The notes below the pieces were generated by a model. The model did no database searches and had not been told where the DNA came from. It worked only from the letters and a program-made list of their open reading frames with translations. Shown one piece after another: positions 9,310-19,200 of a stretch of 64,000 nt of DNA. The stretch is taken from the NCBI RefSeq assembly GCF_003665065.1, contig NZ_RCHR01000003.1, positions 124,001 to 188,000 on the forward strand. The letters are read 5' to 3'. Numbering within the stretch: the first letter of the stretch is position 1; each line of letters starts with the position of its first letter. The position numbers and the translations under genes are program-made. The DNA comes from Oceanobacillus piezotolerans (GTDB lineage: Bacteria > Bacillota > Bacilli > Bacillales > Amphibacillaceae).

Positions 9310-9430
9310 AAAGAAGAGGTTGGGGCTAGCTGAATGTGTTAATTCAGAAGACGAATGGGGCGGTATTTCTCCACTAGGCATCGTTCGAATTGGTCTTTTG
9401 ATACACACTTTTGTCCCAGCTTCTTCTTTA
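9310..9430. repeat. Dispersed intergenic repeat, copy 2 (complete, with inverted ends)
   Basis: A 121-bp block bounded by inverted ends: AAAGAAGAGGTTGGG on the left and the complement of AAAGAAGAAGCTGGGAC on the right. Internal islands match 5775-5885. On the minus strand it begins with a GAAGAAGCTGGGACAAAAGT-type sequence; I recall similar intergenic sequences from other Firmicutes but cannot check. It follows the lnrN stop by 5 bp and could serve as its terminator. Bases 9431-9647 after it hold no recognisable gene; the next gene starts at 9648. Confidence 0.75.
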
Positions 9431-9647
9431 TTTTTTCGATTCAATATGAACTATGTCCGTGATTCAGAAACAGCGACTAAGTCGGTTATTTAAAATCAAG
9501 GGGTTAAATAGCTAGTAAGGAGATATGATATTAGTGGCAAGACTTCCCATGATTGGTTTCAATTGCTTAGAAAAAATGGTACGAATCCTTCTTAAGTGAT
9601 AGTATAATAGAATTAGTAAATCCACCCAGAGATAGGAGAAAAAATAT

Positions 9648-10607
9648 GTGAAGCGAAAGAAAGTTATCATAAGAAGCGCCGTAGGGTTTCTAGCTGTCTT
9701 ATTATTCGCTAATTTTGCTATTGGTTATTACTTGTATGATTTAGCAATTGCTCGGAACGTGAAGGAATTTCTGAGTGGCAATCAAGATTTGGAAGTCTCT
9801 GCAGAAGCCATGGATGTTTTTACACAAGGCGGCTGGAAAGACTGGGTACGAAGTCATCAGTTCGAAAGATGGAATATAGAATCGGAAGACGGATTAATCC
9901 TGAATGGATATTACTTAGAAGCAGAGGAGCCAACAACTAAGACCGTTGTATTTGCTCATGGATACTTAGGACGAGCAAATGATATGGGGCTATTTGGCCA
10001 ACGTTACTACGAGGATTTGGGATATAATATGTTTACTCCAGACCTAAGAGGACACGGAGAAAGTGAAGGGGATTATATTGGATTTGGCTGGCCAGATCGT
10101 TTGGATATAGTTGCATGGGTTGATAAAGTAGTGGAAGAACTTGGGGACAACGTTGAGATTGTCTTGCACGGAGTATCGATGGGAGCGGCTACGATGTTAA
10201 TGGCAAGTGGAGAAGAATTGCCATCTAATGTGAAAGCCATTGTGGCAGATAGCCCTTATTCCAATGTATATGATCTATTTTCTTATCAGCTGGACCGGAT
10301 GTTCCATTTGCCAGAATTTCCTATTCTTCCTACAACTGGCTTGGTTACAAATGTAATGGCAGGCTACAATTTTAAAGAGGCCTCCGCGTTGAATCAAGTA
10401 AGGAAAACAGAGATTCCTATTTTATATATTCATGGAAGCAATGATACATTCGTACCGACAGAAATGACTGAAGAGTTGTATGAAAACACAAATAGTGAGA
10501 AAGAACTCTTGATTATAGATGGTGCTAGTCATGGAGAATCGATTATTTTAGCTGAGGATAAATATTTAGAAACATTATATAGATTTTTAGATAAACATAT
10601 GGAATAA
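9648..10607 (+). CDS. Membrane-anchored alpha/beta hydrolase (YqkD-like)
   Basis: 319 residues starting with GTG 9648 after ATAGGAG. One N-terminal hydrophobic helix (about 10-31) acts as signal anchor. The rest is an alpha/beta hydrolase fold: oxyanion region FAHGYLG (about 102-108), nucleophile elbow GVSMG with Ser177, acid Asp in HGSNDTFVP (about 266) and His in GASHGES (about 295). This resembles B. subtilis YqkD and related BAAT/peptidase-S9-like hydrolases. Substrate unknown. Monocistronic: a strong terminator starts at the stop codon. Confidence 0.82.
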   Translation: MKRKKVIIRSAVGFLAVLLFANFAIGYYLYDLAIARNVKEFLSGNQDLEVSAEAMDVFTQGGWKDWVRSHQFERWNIESEDGLILNGYYLEAEEPTTKTVVFAHGYLGRANDMGLFGQRYYEDLGYNMFTPDLRGHGESEGDYIGFGWPDRLDIVAWVDKVVEELGDNVEIVLHGVSMGAATMLMASGEELPSNVKAIVADSPYSNVYDLFSYQLDRMFHLPEFPILPTTGLVTNVMAGYNFKEASALNQVRKTEIPILYIHGSNDTFVPTEMTEELYENTNSEKELLIIDGASHGESIILAEDKYLETLYRFLDKHME

Positions 10608-10650
10608 AACAGGATGCTACTCCACAAAGTGGGGAGGCATCCTGTTTATT
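10607..10650 (+). terminator. Rho-independent terminator of the hydrolase gene
   Basis: Arms AAACAGGATGC (10607-10617) and GCATCCTGTTT (10637-10647) are perfectly complementary and are followed by a T-rich run; the loop contains a small internal CTCC/GGGG stem. Confidence 0.85.
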
Positions 10651-10795
10651 TTAGAAAGGGACAGTAAAGCCACGAATTCCTTAGTGCAAGGATAAACATT
10701 AAGATAAGCAGAGATGAACTGCTCCTTCAACCGATTTCAATCGTGGAGGAAATGCAAAGCCCTGTACTGATTGAAGTTTCATTTTATACATATAT

Positions 10796-10825
10796 TATAC
10801 AGAAACAAGATGTTATTTCTGTATA
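10796..10825. promoter_or_regulatory. Perfect 10-bp inverted repeat upstream of argC
   Basis: TATACAGAAA (10796-10805) and TTTCTGTATA (10816-10825) flank 10 nt. It lies about 40 bp upstream of the argC -35 box. It could be an operator or a hairpin; it does not match the ARG-box consensus. No T-run follows, so a terminator is unlikely. The region 10651-10795 before it shows nothing I can identify. Confidence 0.5.
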
Positions 10826-10828
10826 TAA

Positions 10829-10843
10829 TGCATAAATATAAAT
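10829..10843. promoter_or_regulatory. Candidate ARG box (ArgR/AhrC operator), distal
   Basis: TGCATAAATATAAAT fits the first half of the AhrC/ArgR consensus (TGNAT-WWWW-ATNCA) and is degenerate in the second half. Position 20 bp upstream of the argC -35 box suits arginine repression. Paired with a second candidate over the transcription start. Confidence 0.45.
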
Positions 10844-10861
10844 ATTTTTTAATATTTATAC

Positions 10862-10904
10862 TTGCGTAATAGAGTTTTAATCTCTATAATAATGAATAAT
10901 TCAT
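10862..10904 (+). promoter_or_regulatory. Sigma-A promoter of the arginine operon with ARG-box-like palindrome at +1
   Basis: TTGCGT (10862-10867), 17-bp spacer, TATAAT (10885-10890). Immediately downstream, ATGAATAATTCAT (10892-10904) is a palindrome made of two ARG half-sites (TGAAT/ATTCA) that overlap more closely than in the usual 18-bp box. It covers the expected transcription start, a position suited to repression by AhrC with arginine. The argC Shine-Dalgarno AAAGGAAG follows at 10912. Confidence 0.75.
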
Positions 10905-10926
10905 ACAAACGAAAGGAAGTTATTCA

Positions 10927-11967
10927 TTGAAGGAAGTAGCAATTATAGGTGGCACAGGATATGGGGCAATAGAATTAATACGGTTACTTCAAGCGCATGA
11001 GTATATGCATCTCAAAAAGATTATTTCCCACTCACAGCATGGACAGCAAATTACGAGTAGTTATCCGCATCTTCATGGTGTAATTGTAGAACCAATGGAA
11101 AAATTAGATATTGAAAGTTTAATAGATGAAGTTGACATCGTTTTTCTTGCAACTCCAGCAGGGGTAGCAAAGGAAATTGTACCTCTTTTACAGGAGACTT
11201 CCCTTCAATGCATCGATCTTTCAGGAGACTTAAGGCTGAACAATAGAAAAGAATATGAAACATGGTATGGCAAGGAAGCGGCACCTCAGAAGACAATTGA
11301 TGCAGCTGTATATGGGTTATCGGAAATTTATAAGGAAGAAGTACAGCAAGCAAAAATTATCACAAATCCTGGTTGCTTTCCAACCTCTGCTTTACTTGGG
11401 TTAATTCCAGCAGTCAAGCACCGTATCATTTCACTAGATTCCATTGTTATTGATGGGAAAACAGGGGTGTCTGGAGCTGGTGGGAAAGCTTCTGCTATGA
11501 CACATTTCTCAGAGACGAATGAAAATGTAAAACCATATAAAATCGGAAAACATCAGCATATCCCGGAAATAGAGCAATACTTATCAGAAATTGCGAATGA
11601 ATCGATTACAACAACATTTACGACCCATCTTATTCCGATGACAAGAGGATTAATTTGTACCATTTACGGAAAGCTTACAAAACCAATGTCAACTAAGGAA
11701 ATCATAGATTTATACCAATCCTATTATGAAGGGCATCCATTTATAAGAATCAGGGAAGAAGGGATTTTCCCTACAACAAAAGAAGTTGCCGGAAGTAATT
11801 ATTGCGACATTGGCATTTGTGTAGATGAACGAACAAATCAGCTTATTATTGCCTCTGCTATAGATAATTTAGTTAAAGGAGCAAGCGGTCAAGCGATTCA
11901 GAATGCTAATTTAATGAATGGATGGGAGGAAGGACACGGACTAGGGTTCGTTCCTGTTTATCCGTAA
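10927..11967 (+). CDS. argC: N-acetyl-gamma-glutamyl-phosphate reductase
   Basis: 346 residues, TTG start seven bases after AAAGGAAG. NADP-binding motif GGTGYGAIELIRLL at 8-21 and catalytic Cys150 in TNPGCFPTSA identify ArgC, the NADPH-dependent reduction of N-acetylglutamyl phosphate to the semialdehyde (third step of arginine synthesis). Length is normal for the short bacterial type. First gene of argCJBD-carAB and directly behind the ARG-box promoter. Confidence 0.95.
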   Translation: MKEVAIIGGTGYGAIELIRLLQAHEYMHLKKIISHSQHGQQITSSYPHLHGVIVEPMEKLDIESLIDEVDIVFLATPAGVAKEIVPLLQETSLQCIDLSGDLRLNNRKEYETWYGKEAAPQKTIDAAVYGLSEIYKEEVQQAKIITNPGCFPTSALLGLIPAVKHRIISLDSIVIDGKTGVSGAGGKASAMTHFSETNENVKPYKIGKHQHIPEIEQYLSEIANESITTTFTTHLIPMTRGLICTIYGKLTKPMSTKEIIDLYQSYYEGHPFIRIREEGIFPTTKEVAGSNYCDIGICVDERTNQLIIASAIDNLVKGASGQAIQNANLMNGWEEGHGLGFVPVYP

Positions 11968-11984
11968 TAAGGGGGACAAATCAA

Positions 11985-13211
11985 GTGATTACAACTAAGA
12001 AAGAAAAGGTGAAGATTAAAAGTGATGGACATGTAACCAGTCCAAAAGGATACAAAGCAGGCGGCGTTCACTGTGGGATTCGCAAAAAAAGACTTGATTT
12101 TGGCTGGATCCATTCAGAAGTCCCTGCCACGGCAGCGGGAGTGTATACATTAAATACTTTTCAGGCGGCACCATTAAAAGTAACAAAGGAAAGCTTGGAA
12201 AAAGAAATGAAAATCCAAAGCGTTATTGTGAATTCGGGAAATGCCAATTCTTGTACAGGGGAACAAGGGCTTAAAGATGCATTAGAAATGCAAAAATTAG
12301 CTGCAGAGAAATTCGCGGTACAAAAGGATTATGTGGCTGTAGCATCCACAGGGATTATTGGAGTCCCGTTAGAAATGGAAAAAATAAAAAAAGGCATAGC
12401 TGCAATTAATGATGGATTAAATGAGGATCCTGTGAATTTTGAAGAGGCAATACTAACAACGGATACAGTTACAAAACAAGTAGCTGTAGAACTTGAAATT
12501 GATGGAAAGCTTATAACAATAGGGGGAGCTGCAAAAGGCTCCGGAATGATCCATCCAAATATGGCTACGATGCTTGCCTTTATTACTACAGATGCAGCGG
12601 TGGAAGCGGAGAGTTTGCAAAGTGCTTTAAGACAGACGACGAATCAATCGTTTAACATGATTACCGTTGATGGTGATTCAAGTACAAATGATATGGTGCT
12701 ATTAATGGCGAATGGAAAGCAAGATAATATTCCACTGCATGAAGCACATCCAGAGTGGAACGTGTTTTTAGAAGGTTTACAGATTGTCAGTGAGCATCTG
12801 GCAAAACAGATTGCCAGAGACGGAGAAGGAGCGACTAAGCTTCTCGAAGTAACGGTAAAAGGAGCACCAACCGACATTGCTGCAAGACAGGTAGCAAAAG
12901 CTGTTATTTCTTCCAATCTAGTAAAAACAGCAGTTTATGGAGCAGACCCAAATTGGGGAAGAATTGTTTGTGCTGTAGGCTATAGTGAGCAACCGATTGA
13001 CCCTGATAAGGTTTCGGTAGCAATTGGCGATATCGCAGTAGTGAAAAATGGCCTTGCACTTCCTTTTAACGAGGATGACGCAAAGCAATATATGCAAAAT
13101 GAATATGTGCAACTAACGGTTGAATTAAACAACGGACTACATGAAGCAACTGCATGGGGCTGTGATTTAACCTATGATTACGTCAGAATAAATGCTTCTT
13201 ACCGAACATGA
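11985..13211 (+). CDS. argJ: Bifunctional ornithine acetyltransferase / N-acetylglutamate synthase
   Basis: 408 residues from GTG 11985, which is preceded by AAGGGGGAC; an in-frame upstream ATG lies inside argC. The motif KGSGMIHPNMATMLAF (about 184-199) contains the self-cleavage site before the nucleophile Thr (about residue 195) that separates the alpha and beta chains. The enzyme transfers acetyl groups from acetylornithine to glutamate, giving the cyclic pathway, which fits the absence of a separate argE or argA in the operon. Confidence 0.95.
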   Translation: MITTKKEKVKIKSDGHVTSPKGYKAGGVHCGIRKKRLDFGWIHSEVPATAAGVYTLNTFQAAPLKVTKESLEKEMKIQSVIVNSGNANSCTGEQGLKDALEMQKLAAEKFAVQKDYVAVASTGIIGVPLEMEKIKKGIAAINDGLNEDPVNFEEAILTTDTVTKQVAVELEIDGKLITIGGAAKGSGMIHPNMATMLAFITTDAAVEAESLQSALRQTTNQSFNMITVDGDSSTNDMVLLMANGKQDNIPLHEAHPEWNVFLEGLQIVSEHLAKQIARDGEGATKLLEVTVKGAPTDIAARQVAKAVISSNLVKTAVYGADPNWGRIVCAVGYSEQPIDPDKVSVAIGDIAVVKNGLALPFNEDDAKQYMQNEYVQLTVELNNGLHEATAWGCDLTYDYVRINASYRT

Positions 13212-13220
13212 GGTGAGTAT

Positions 13221-14021
13221 ATGGATAAAGTGATTTTTAAGATTGGTGGAAGTATCTTGGATGAACTGCCAGCTGATTTCTACCAAACTATTGTTTTCTT
13301 AAAAAAATCAAAACAATGTGACCCTGTAATCGTTCATGGAGGTGGACCTGCTATTAATAAGGAGTTAAGCAAGTCTCAAGTAAAAAGTGTCTTTCATGAT
13401 GGATTACGGGTTACAACGAAAGAAGTATTAAGGATTGCTGAAATGGTCATGAGTGGTTCTATCAATAAAGAAATCGTAAAACAAGTGGTTCAGGCAGGGG
13501 GAGTTGGCTTCGGATTAAGTGGTGTAGATGGCAGCATACTTAAAACGGTACCCTATGATCCATCAGGTAAGCTTGGGTTTGTAGGAGAAGTAGAAGAAGT
13601 AGAGGTAGGATGGTTACAGCTATTAATAGAAAATGGTGCTATTCCTGTCATCTCACCAATTGGAATCGGAGAAGACGGGCAGCATTATAATGTGAATGGA
13701 GATGTAGCTGCAGCAAGAGTAGCAGCCGCTTTAGGGGGCACATTGGTATTTATTAGTGATATACCGGGTGTTCTGGAAACAAAGGATGAAAATGAAACAC
13801 TGCATAGCTCTTTAACAAATCATGAAATTACTACCATGATTGAGTCTGGAGTCATATATGGCGGTATGATACCCAAAGTTAAGTCAGCAATTGAAGCCTT
13901 AAAAGCAGGTGTCAAGGAAACCGCGATTATAAACGGGCTAAATCCAACAGATATAACGGATTTTCTTAGTGGGAAAGAAGTGGGAACGAAGATTACGATG
14001 GGAGAGGTATACCATGTCTAA
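13221..14021 (+). CDS. argB: Acetylglutamate kinase
   Basis: 266 residues. Phosphate-binding loop FKIGGS near 5-10, substrate loop VHGGGPAI near 40-47, and YNVNGDVAAA with VFISDIPGVL are standard for the amino acid kinase fold of ArgB. It phosphorylates N-acetylglutamate. It is 9 bp downstream of argJ and overlaps argD by 8 bp. As a short, N-helix-free form it is probably not the arginine-feedback-inhibited hexameric type, so control may rest on AhrC; this last point is inference. Confidence 0.95.
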   Translation: MDKVIFKIGGSILDELPADFYQTIVFLKKSKQCDPVIVHGGGPAINKELSKSQVKSVFHDGLRVTTKEVLRIAEMVMSGSINKEIVKQVVQAGGVGFGLSGVDGSILKTVPYDPSGKLGFVGEVEEVEVGWLQLLIENGAIPVISPIGIGEDGQHYNVNGDVAAARVAAALGGTLVFISDIPGVLETKDENETLHSSLTNHEITTMIESGVIYGGMIPKVKSAIEALKAGVKETAIINGLNPTDITDFLSGKEVGTKITMGEVYHV

Positions 14022-15207
14022 CACAGAAGTGAAATCTGCGGTAATGTCAACATATAGCCGCTTTCCAATAACAGTAGTTAAAGGAAAAGGGAGCCATGTA
14101 TGGGATGAAGCAGGCCGCACATATCTGGATTATACATCAGGTATAGCGACATGCAATTTAGGGCATGTCCCCGATACAGTACAGGAGAAATTAAATAAAC
14201 AGTTAGATTTGATCTGGCACTGTTCAAACCTTTATCACAATCCTAACCAAGAAGCACTTGCTGAGCTTTTGGCGGAAAACAGTGCATTGGATAAAGTGTT
14301 CTTTTGTAATAGTGGCGCAGAAGCGAATGAAGCAGCAATTAAACTGGCAAAGAAATATGCAAAGGATAAGGGGAATCCTGAAAGAATTGAAATAGTAACC
14401 TTTCTAGATTCTTTTCATGGCAGAACGGGTTCTGCGATGGCTGCAACAGCACAAGCAAAAATTCATGAAGGTTTTTCACCTATAACACCAGGGTTTCGCT
14501 ATTTACCTTACAATGATTGCGATTCGTTAGAACAAATTAATAATGGTAAAACAACTGCAGTTTTATTAGAGTTAGTTCAGGGAGAAGGCGGGGTTCATCC
14601 AGTTAATCCTAGCTGGTTGAAGCAATTGGAAGCGGTCTGTAAAGAGAATGATATTTTACTGATGATTGACGAAATACAAACAGGGATTGGAAGAACTGGC
14701 TCTTTATTTGCTTATCAACAATACGATGTCGACCCTGATGTGATCACACTGGCCAAAGGTTTGGCGTCAGGTTTTCCAATAGGGGCAATGTTAGCGAAAG
14801 ATAATGTGTCAAACTCCTTTACCCCAGGTACACACGGAAGCACCTTTGGTGGCAATCCATTGGCAACAAGTGCTGGGCTTGCAACATTAGAAGTGATTCT
14901 TAGTGAACCTATTATGGTAAATGTCATAGAGAACAGCAATTGGCTTTTCAGTGAGTTGAATCGATTAATGGAATATGAAAAACAAATAAAAGAAATTCGA
15001 GGGGTTGGCTTTTTAATTGGGATTGAAATAGCAGGTGATGTTGCAGAATGGATTACAAAATTTCGAAATAAAGGGATCCTCGTATTAGCAGCAGGACCAA
15101 AGACGATTCGGATTTTGCCACCTTTAACAACGACGAAAGAAGAGTTAGAAACATTTGTAAATACATTCCAAGCGCTTCTAAACGAGACGGGGGAGTATAC
15201 AGCATGA
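14014..15207 (+). CDS. argD: Acetylornithine aminotransferase
   Basis: 397 residues from ATG 14014 (GGAGAGG upstream inside argB); an earlier in-frame ATG gives an unlikely basic extension. Class III PLP aminotransferase: NSGAEANEAAIKLA (about 99-112), DEIQTGIGRTG (about 219-229), and the PLP lysine in TLAKGLASGFPIGAM at about 248. Converts N-acetylglutamate semialdehyde to N-acetylornithine. Ends on the ATGA overlap with carA. Confidence 0.94.
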   Translation: MSNTEVKSAVMSTYSRFPITVVKGKGSHVWDEAGRTYLDYTSGIATCNLGHVPDTVQEKLNKQLDLIWHCSNLYHNPNQEALAELLAENSALDKVFFCNSGAEANEAAIKLAKKYAKDKGNPERIEIVTFLDSFHGRTGSAMAATAQAKIHEGFSPITPGFRYLPYNDCDSLEQINNGKTTAVLLELVQGEGGVHPVNPSWLKQLEAVCKENDILLMIDEIQTGIGRTGSLFAYQQYDVDPDVITLAKGLASGFPIGAMLAKDNVSNSFTPGTHGSTFGGNPLATSAGLATLEVILSEPIMVNVIENSNWLFSELNRLMEYEKQIKEIRGVGFLIGIEIAGDVAEWITKFRNKGILVLAAGPKTIRILPPLTTTKEELETFVNTFQALLNETGEYTA

Positions 15208-16286
15208 CTAGTGGATATCTCATATTAGAAACGGGTGAAACTTTTTCAGGAAATCTAATTGGTGCTGATATAGAGGTAGAAGGGGAAGTAGTATTTAACA
15301 CTAGTATGACGGGCTATCAGGAAATGATAACGGATCCTTCATATAAAGGGCAAATTTTAACCTTCTGTTACCCGATTATCGGTAACTATGGGATTAATGA
15401 ACAGGATAATGAAAGTGAAGAATTAGCAGTTTCAGGGGTTATTATGAATGATCTTTGTGAGGAACCTAGCCACTATCAATCTACTGCATCTTTATCACAG
15501 AAGTTAAAGCACGCGAATATTCCTGGTTTAGTAAATATAGATACACGGGCGCTTGTGGCTGTAATTCGGAAACATGGTACAGTAAGTGGTAAAATTGTCA
15601 AAACAAAAAAAGCTCAACGAAGCAGCTGGCATAAACCGAATGCAATACAGCTTGTTCATAGTGTATCCGTTAAGAAAGACGAATCCTATGGTTATGGAGA
15701 ACCCCATATTGTAATGGTTGATTTTGGTTATAAAAAATCGATTTTACAAGCGCTGCTTGATCAAGGTTGCAGGGTAAGTATTGTACCTTGGAACACAACA
15801 ATGGATTATATTCGCGCGTTGAATCCGGATGGTGTGTTAATTAGTAATGGTCCCGGAGATCCAATGGAGTTGACCGAGGTCTTTCCAACGATTAAGGCAA
15901 TCACGGAACAGTACCCTACATTAGGAATTTGTCTTGGGCATCAGTTGATTGTACTTTCGTATGGTGGGAGAACAACAAAAATGCCATTTGGTCATCGTGG
16001 AGGAAATCATCCAGTTAAAGATTTAATTACTGGTAAAGTACAAATGACGTCACAAAATCATGGCTATGTCGTTGTGGAAGATAGCGTGGATAGCGAACAG
16101 TTCCAGATTGTATTTAAAAACGTAAATGATCAATCTGTAGAAGGAGTGAAGCACGTCCGTTTACCTGTCCAATCCGTACAGTTCCATCCTGAAGCACATC
16201 CAGGGCCAAGTGACTCAGCATATATTTTTACAGATTTTATAGGGCAAGTATTGGCAGCAAGGGGGAGAAAATATGTCACCGCATAA
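15204..16286 (+). CDS. carA: Carbamoyl-phosphate synthase small (glutaminase) subunit, arginine-linked
   Basis: 360 residues. N-terminal CPSase small-chain domain (about 1-135) and class I glutamine amidotransferase domain with nucleophile Cys243 in GICLGHQL and His/Glu in QFHPEAHPGP near 332-336. Overlaps argD by 4 bp and carB by 14 bp. Being in the arginine operon, this is the arginine-specific enzyme (as B. subtilis carAB), distinct from the pyrimidine pyrAA/pyrAB pair, which is not in this window. Confidence 0.93.
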   Translation: MTSGYLILETGETFSGNLIGADIEVEGEVVFNTSMTGYQEMITDPSYKGQILTFCYPIIGNYGINEQDNESEELAVSGVIMNDLCEEPSHYQSTASLSQKLKHANIPGLVNIDTRALVAVIRKHGTVSGKIVKTKKAQRSSWHKPNAIQLVHSVSVKKDESYGYGEPHIVMVDFGYKKSILQALLDQGCRVSIVPWNTTMDYIRALNPDGVLISNGPGDPMELTEVFPTIKAITEQYPTLGICLGHQLIVLSYGGRTTKMPFGHRGGNHPVKDLITGKVQMTSQNHGYVVVEDSVDSEQFQIVFKNVNDQSVEGVKHVRLPVQSVQFHPEAHPGPSDSAYIFTDFIGQVLAARGRKYVTA

Positions 16287-19200
16287 ATCTTTGGAGAAAG
16301 TTCTTGTCATTGGTTCAGGGCCAATCGTTATTGGGCAAGCAGCAGAATTTGACTATGCCGGCACACAGGCTTGTCTTGCGTTAAAGGAAGAGGGAATTCA
16401 AGTTGTCCTGGTTAACAATAATCCAGCAACCATTATGACAGATGAGCAGATTGCTGATTTTGTTTATATGGAGCCGTTAACGGTAGAATCGATTGAAAAA
16501 ATCATCGCAAAGGAAAAGCCAGACGGTCTAATTGGAACCCTTGGAGGACAAACAGGTCTAAATCTAACGGTGAAGCTTTTTGAAGAAGGAATTATAGATA
16601 AATACAATGTCCAGTTACTTGGAACATCAGTCGACTCGATTCAAAAAGGGGAGGATCGAGAAAAGTTTAGACAATTAATGATTGAAATCGGGGAACCAAT
16701 TGCAGAATCAAAAATAGTGGAAACGGTAGAAGAGGGCCTCGAATTTATTAAAGAAATCGGTTTTCCGATTATTCTTCGTCCTGCCTATACCCTCGGTGGA
16801 GAAGGGGGTGGCTTTGCTTATCACGAAGAGGAGTTTGTCTCGTTGCTAGATAATGGGCTAAAGCTTAGCCCGATTCATCAAGTATTAGTGGAGAAAAGCA
16901 TTAAAGGCTGGAAAGAGATAGAATATGAAGTCATGCGTGATGCCAACGATACCTGTGTGATTGTTTGTAACATGGAGAACATGGATCCAGTGGGTGTTCA
17001 TACAGGTGATTCCATTGTTGTTGCACCTTCACAGACCTTATCCGATGTTCAATACCAGTTATTACGTACCTCTTCATTAAAAGTCATTCGTGCATTAAAT
17101 GTTGTTGGTGGGTGTAATATCCAATTTGCCTTAAATCCAGAGTCCAATGATTACTGTATTATTGAGGTGAATCCACGTGTAAGCCGATCTTCTGCTCTTG
17201 CATCAAAGGCAACAGGCTATCCGATTGCACGCATTGCGGCAAAATGTGCAATTGGTCATTCATTAGATGAAATTATCAACCCAATTACAGGAAATACATA
17301 TGCATCATTTGAACCAGCACTCGATTATATTGTTGTAAAGCTTCCTCGTTTTCCTTTTGATAAATTCACAGAGGCTGACCGAACACTAGGTACACAGATG
17401 AAAGCCACTGGTGAAGTAATGGCAATTGATAGAACGTTTGAAGGAGCCTTAAACAAGGCAGTTCGCTCGCTGGAAACAAACGTATATAGCTTAAATTGGC
17501 CAGGTATGGAGGCACGGTCACATAAAGAATTAGAAGAACTTTTAACAACCGCAAATGATTTACGTTTATTCGCTATTGCTGAGTCACTGCGCCGTGGCTG
17601 GACAGTGGAGCAAGTAATAGAGCTTACAAGCATTGATTATTGGTTTATTCGTAAACTGAAAAGAATTTTAGAATGTGAAGAGAAGCTGGCTCAGTTAAGC
17701 TGGCCGAACATCACCTATGACAATATAAAAGAAGCAAAACGATTTAATATTAGTGACGAGCGAATTGCGGAACTGCTTGGCACCACAGCGAAAAAAATGA
17801 GAGCTTATTATAAGGAAGTCGGGATAACACCTGTCTATAAGCTTGTCGATACATGTGCTGGTGAATTCGAGGCGGAAACTCCCTATTACTATTCCACATG
17901 GCATGGTGAGGATGAAGTACAAGTCATTCCAACTAATAATAAAATTCTAGTACTTGGTTCGGGTCCTATCCGTATAGGCCAGGGAGTAGAATTTGACTAT
18001 TGTTCGGTGCATGCAGCTTCAGCGGTGAAAAGGCTAGGATATAAAGCGGTAGTAATTAATAATAACCCTGAGACAGTTAGTACGGATTATTCCGTTGCAG
18101 ATAGCTTGTATTTTGAACCACTTGCTTTAGAAGATGTTCTAGCTGTCATTGAGAAAGAACATGTAAGCGGGGTACTCGTTCAATTTGGTGGTCAGACTGC
18201 CATTAACCTCGCAAATGCTTTAAAAGAGGAAGGCATTAATGTCTTAGGAACATTGCCAGAGAATATTGATCAAATGGAAGATAGGGAACAGTTTTATGAA
18301 GTTTTAAATGAATTAAACATACCTCATATTGCTGGCCACATCGTCCATGGGCTTCATGAGCTATCGGAATCAGCATATGAATTAGGTTTCCCAGTTTTAA
18401 TTCGACCTTCCTATGTAATTGGTGGTCAATCTATGTTTATCTGTAATAACGAGAAAGAACTTTACCATTATGTCTCTCGTATACAAAAAGATACGAATGA
18501 TCGCTGCTGGCCATTGCTAATTGACCAGTACCTTCCAGGATTAGAGTGTGAGGTTGATGTTATTAGTGATGGTACGAACATTGTTATACCAGGAATCTTT
18601 GAACATATTGAAAAAGCGGGCGTCCATTCCGGAGACAGTATCAGTGTGTTTCCACCTGTTTCCATATCCGATACAGTGAAAGCGGAAATGGTAGAGATGG
18701 CACATAAAATAAGTAAAAAGGTTCCCATTATTGGAATGATGAATATCCAATTTGTTTATTATCAAGATACCCTTTATGTACTTGAAGTTAATCCGCGATC
18801 ATCCAGAACGGTACCAGTAATGAGTAAAGTTACAGGTGTACCAATGATTGAATGGGCGGTCAAGACCCAGCTCGGCACTCCACTGACGGAGATAACAAAT
18901 GAATTTTATCTACTTCAGGAACCGGATTATTATACGATAAAAGCTCCCATCTTTTCTGCAAGCAAGCTAAAAGGAGTGGACCATGTATTAGGTCCGGAAA
19001 TGAAATCAACTGGAGAAATTATTGGTATAGGTTACGAAAAGAATGAGGCATTAGAAAAAGTTTCTTCCTATGTTGGAATGGTTGGGGACGTAAAGAGAAT
19101 TTTTGTTTCCATATCAGACCGATTGAAACCGGAAAGTGTCTCGATTGTTAAAGAATTTTATGAGACTGGTGCAGCTATAACTGCTACGGCTGGAACAGCA

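Noticed and set aside
9535..9599. A 21-codon GTG ORF after AAGGAGA upstream of the hydrolase gene
   Set aside because: Too short, spacing of 11 bases, no promoter or conservation visible; chance is likely.
10651..10795. A T-box or other riboswitch upstream of argC
   Set aside because: No GGTGGTACCGCG-type motif, no terminator/antiterminator pair, and ARG-box-like sites explain regulation.
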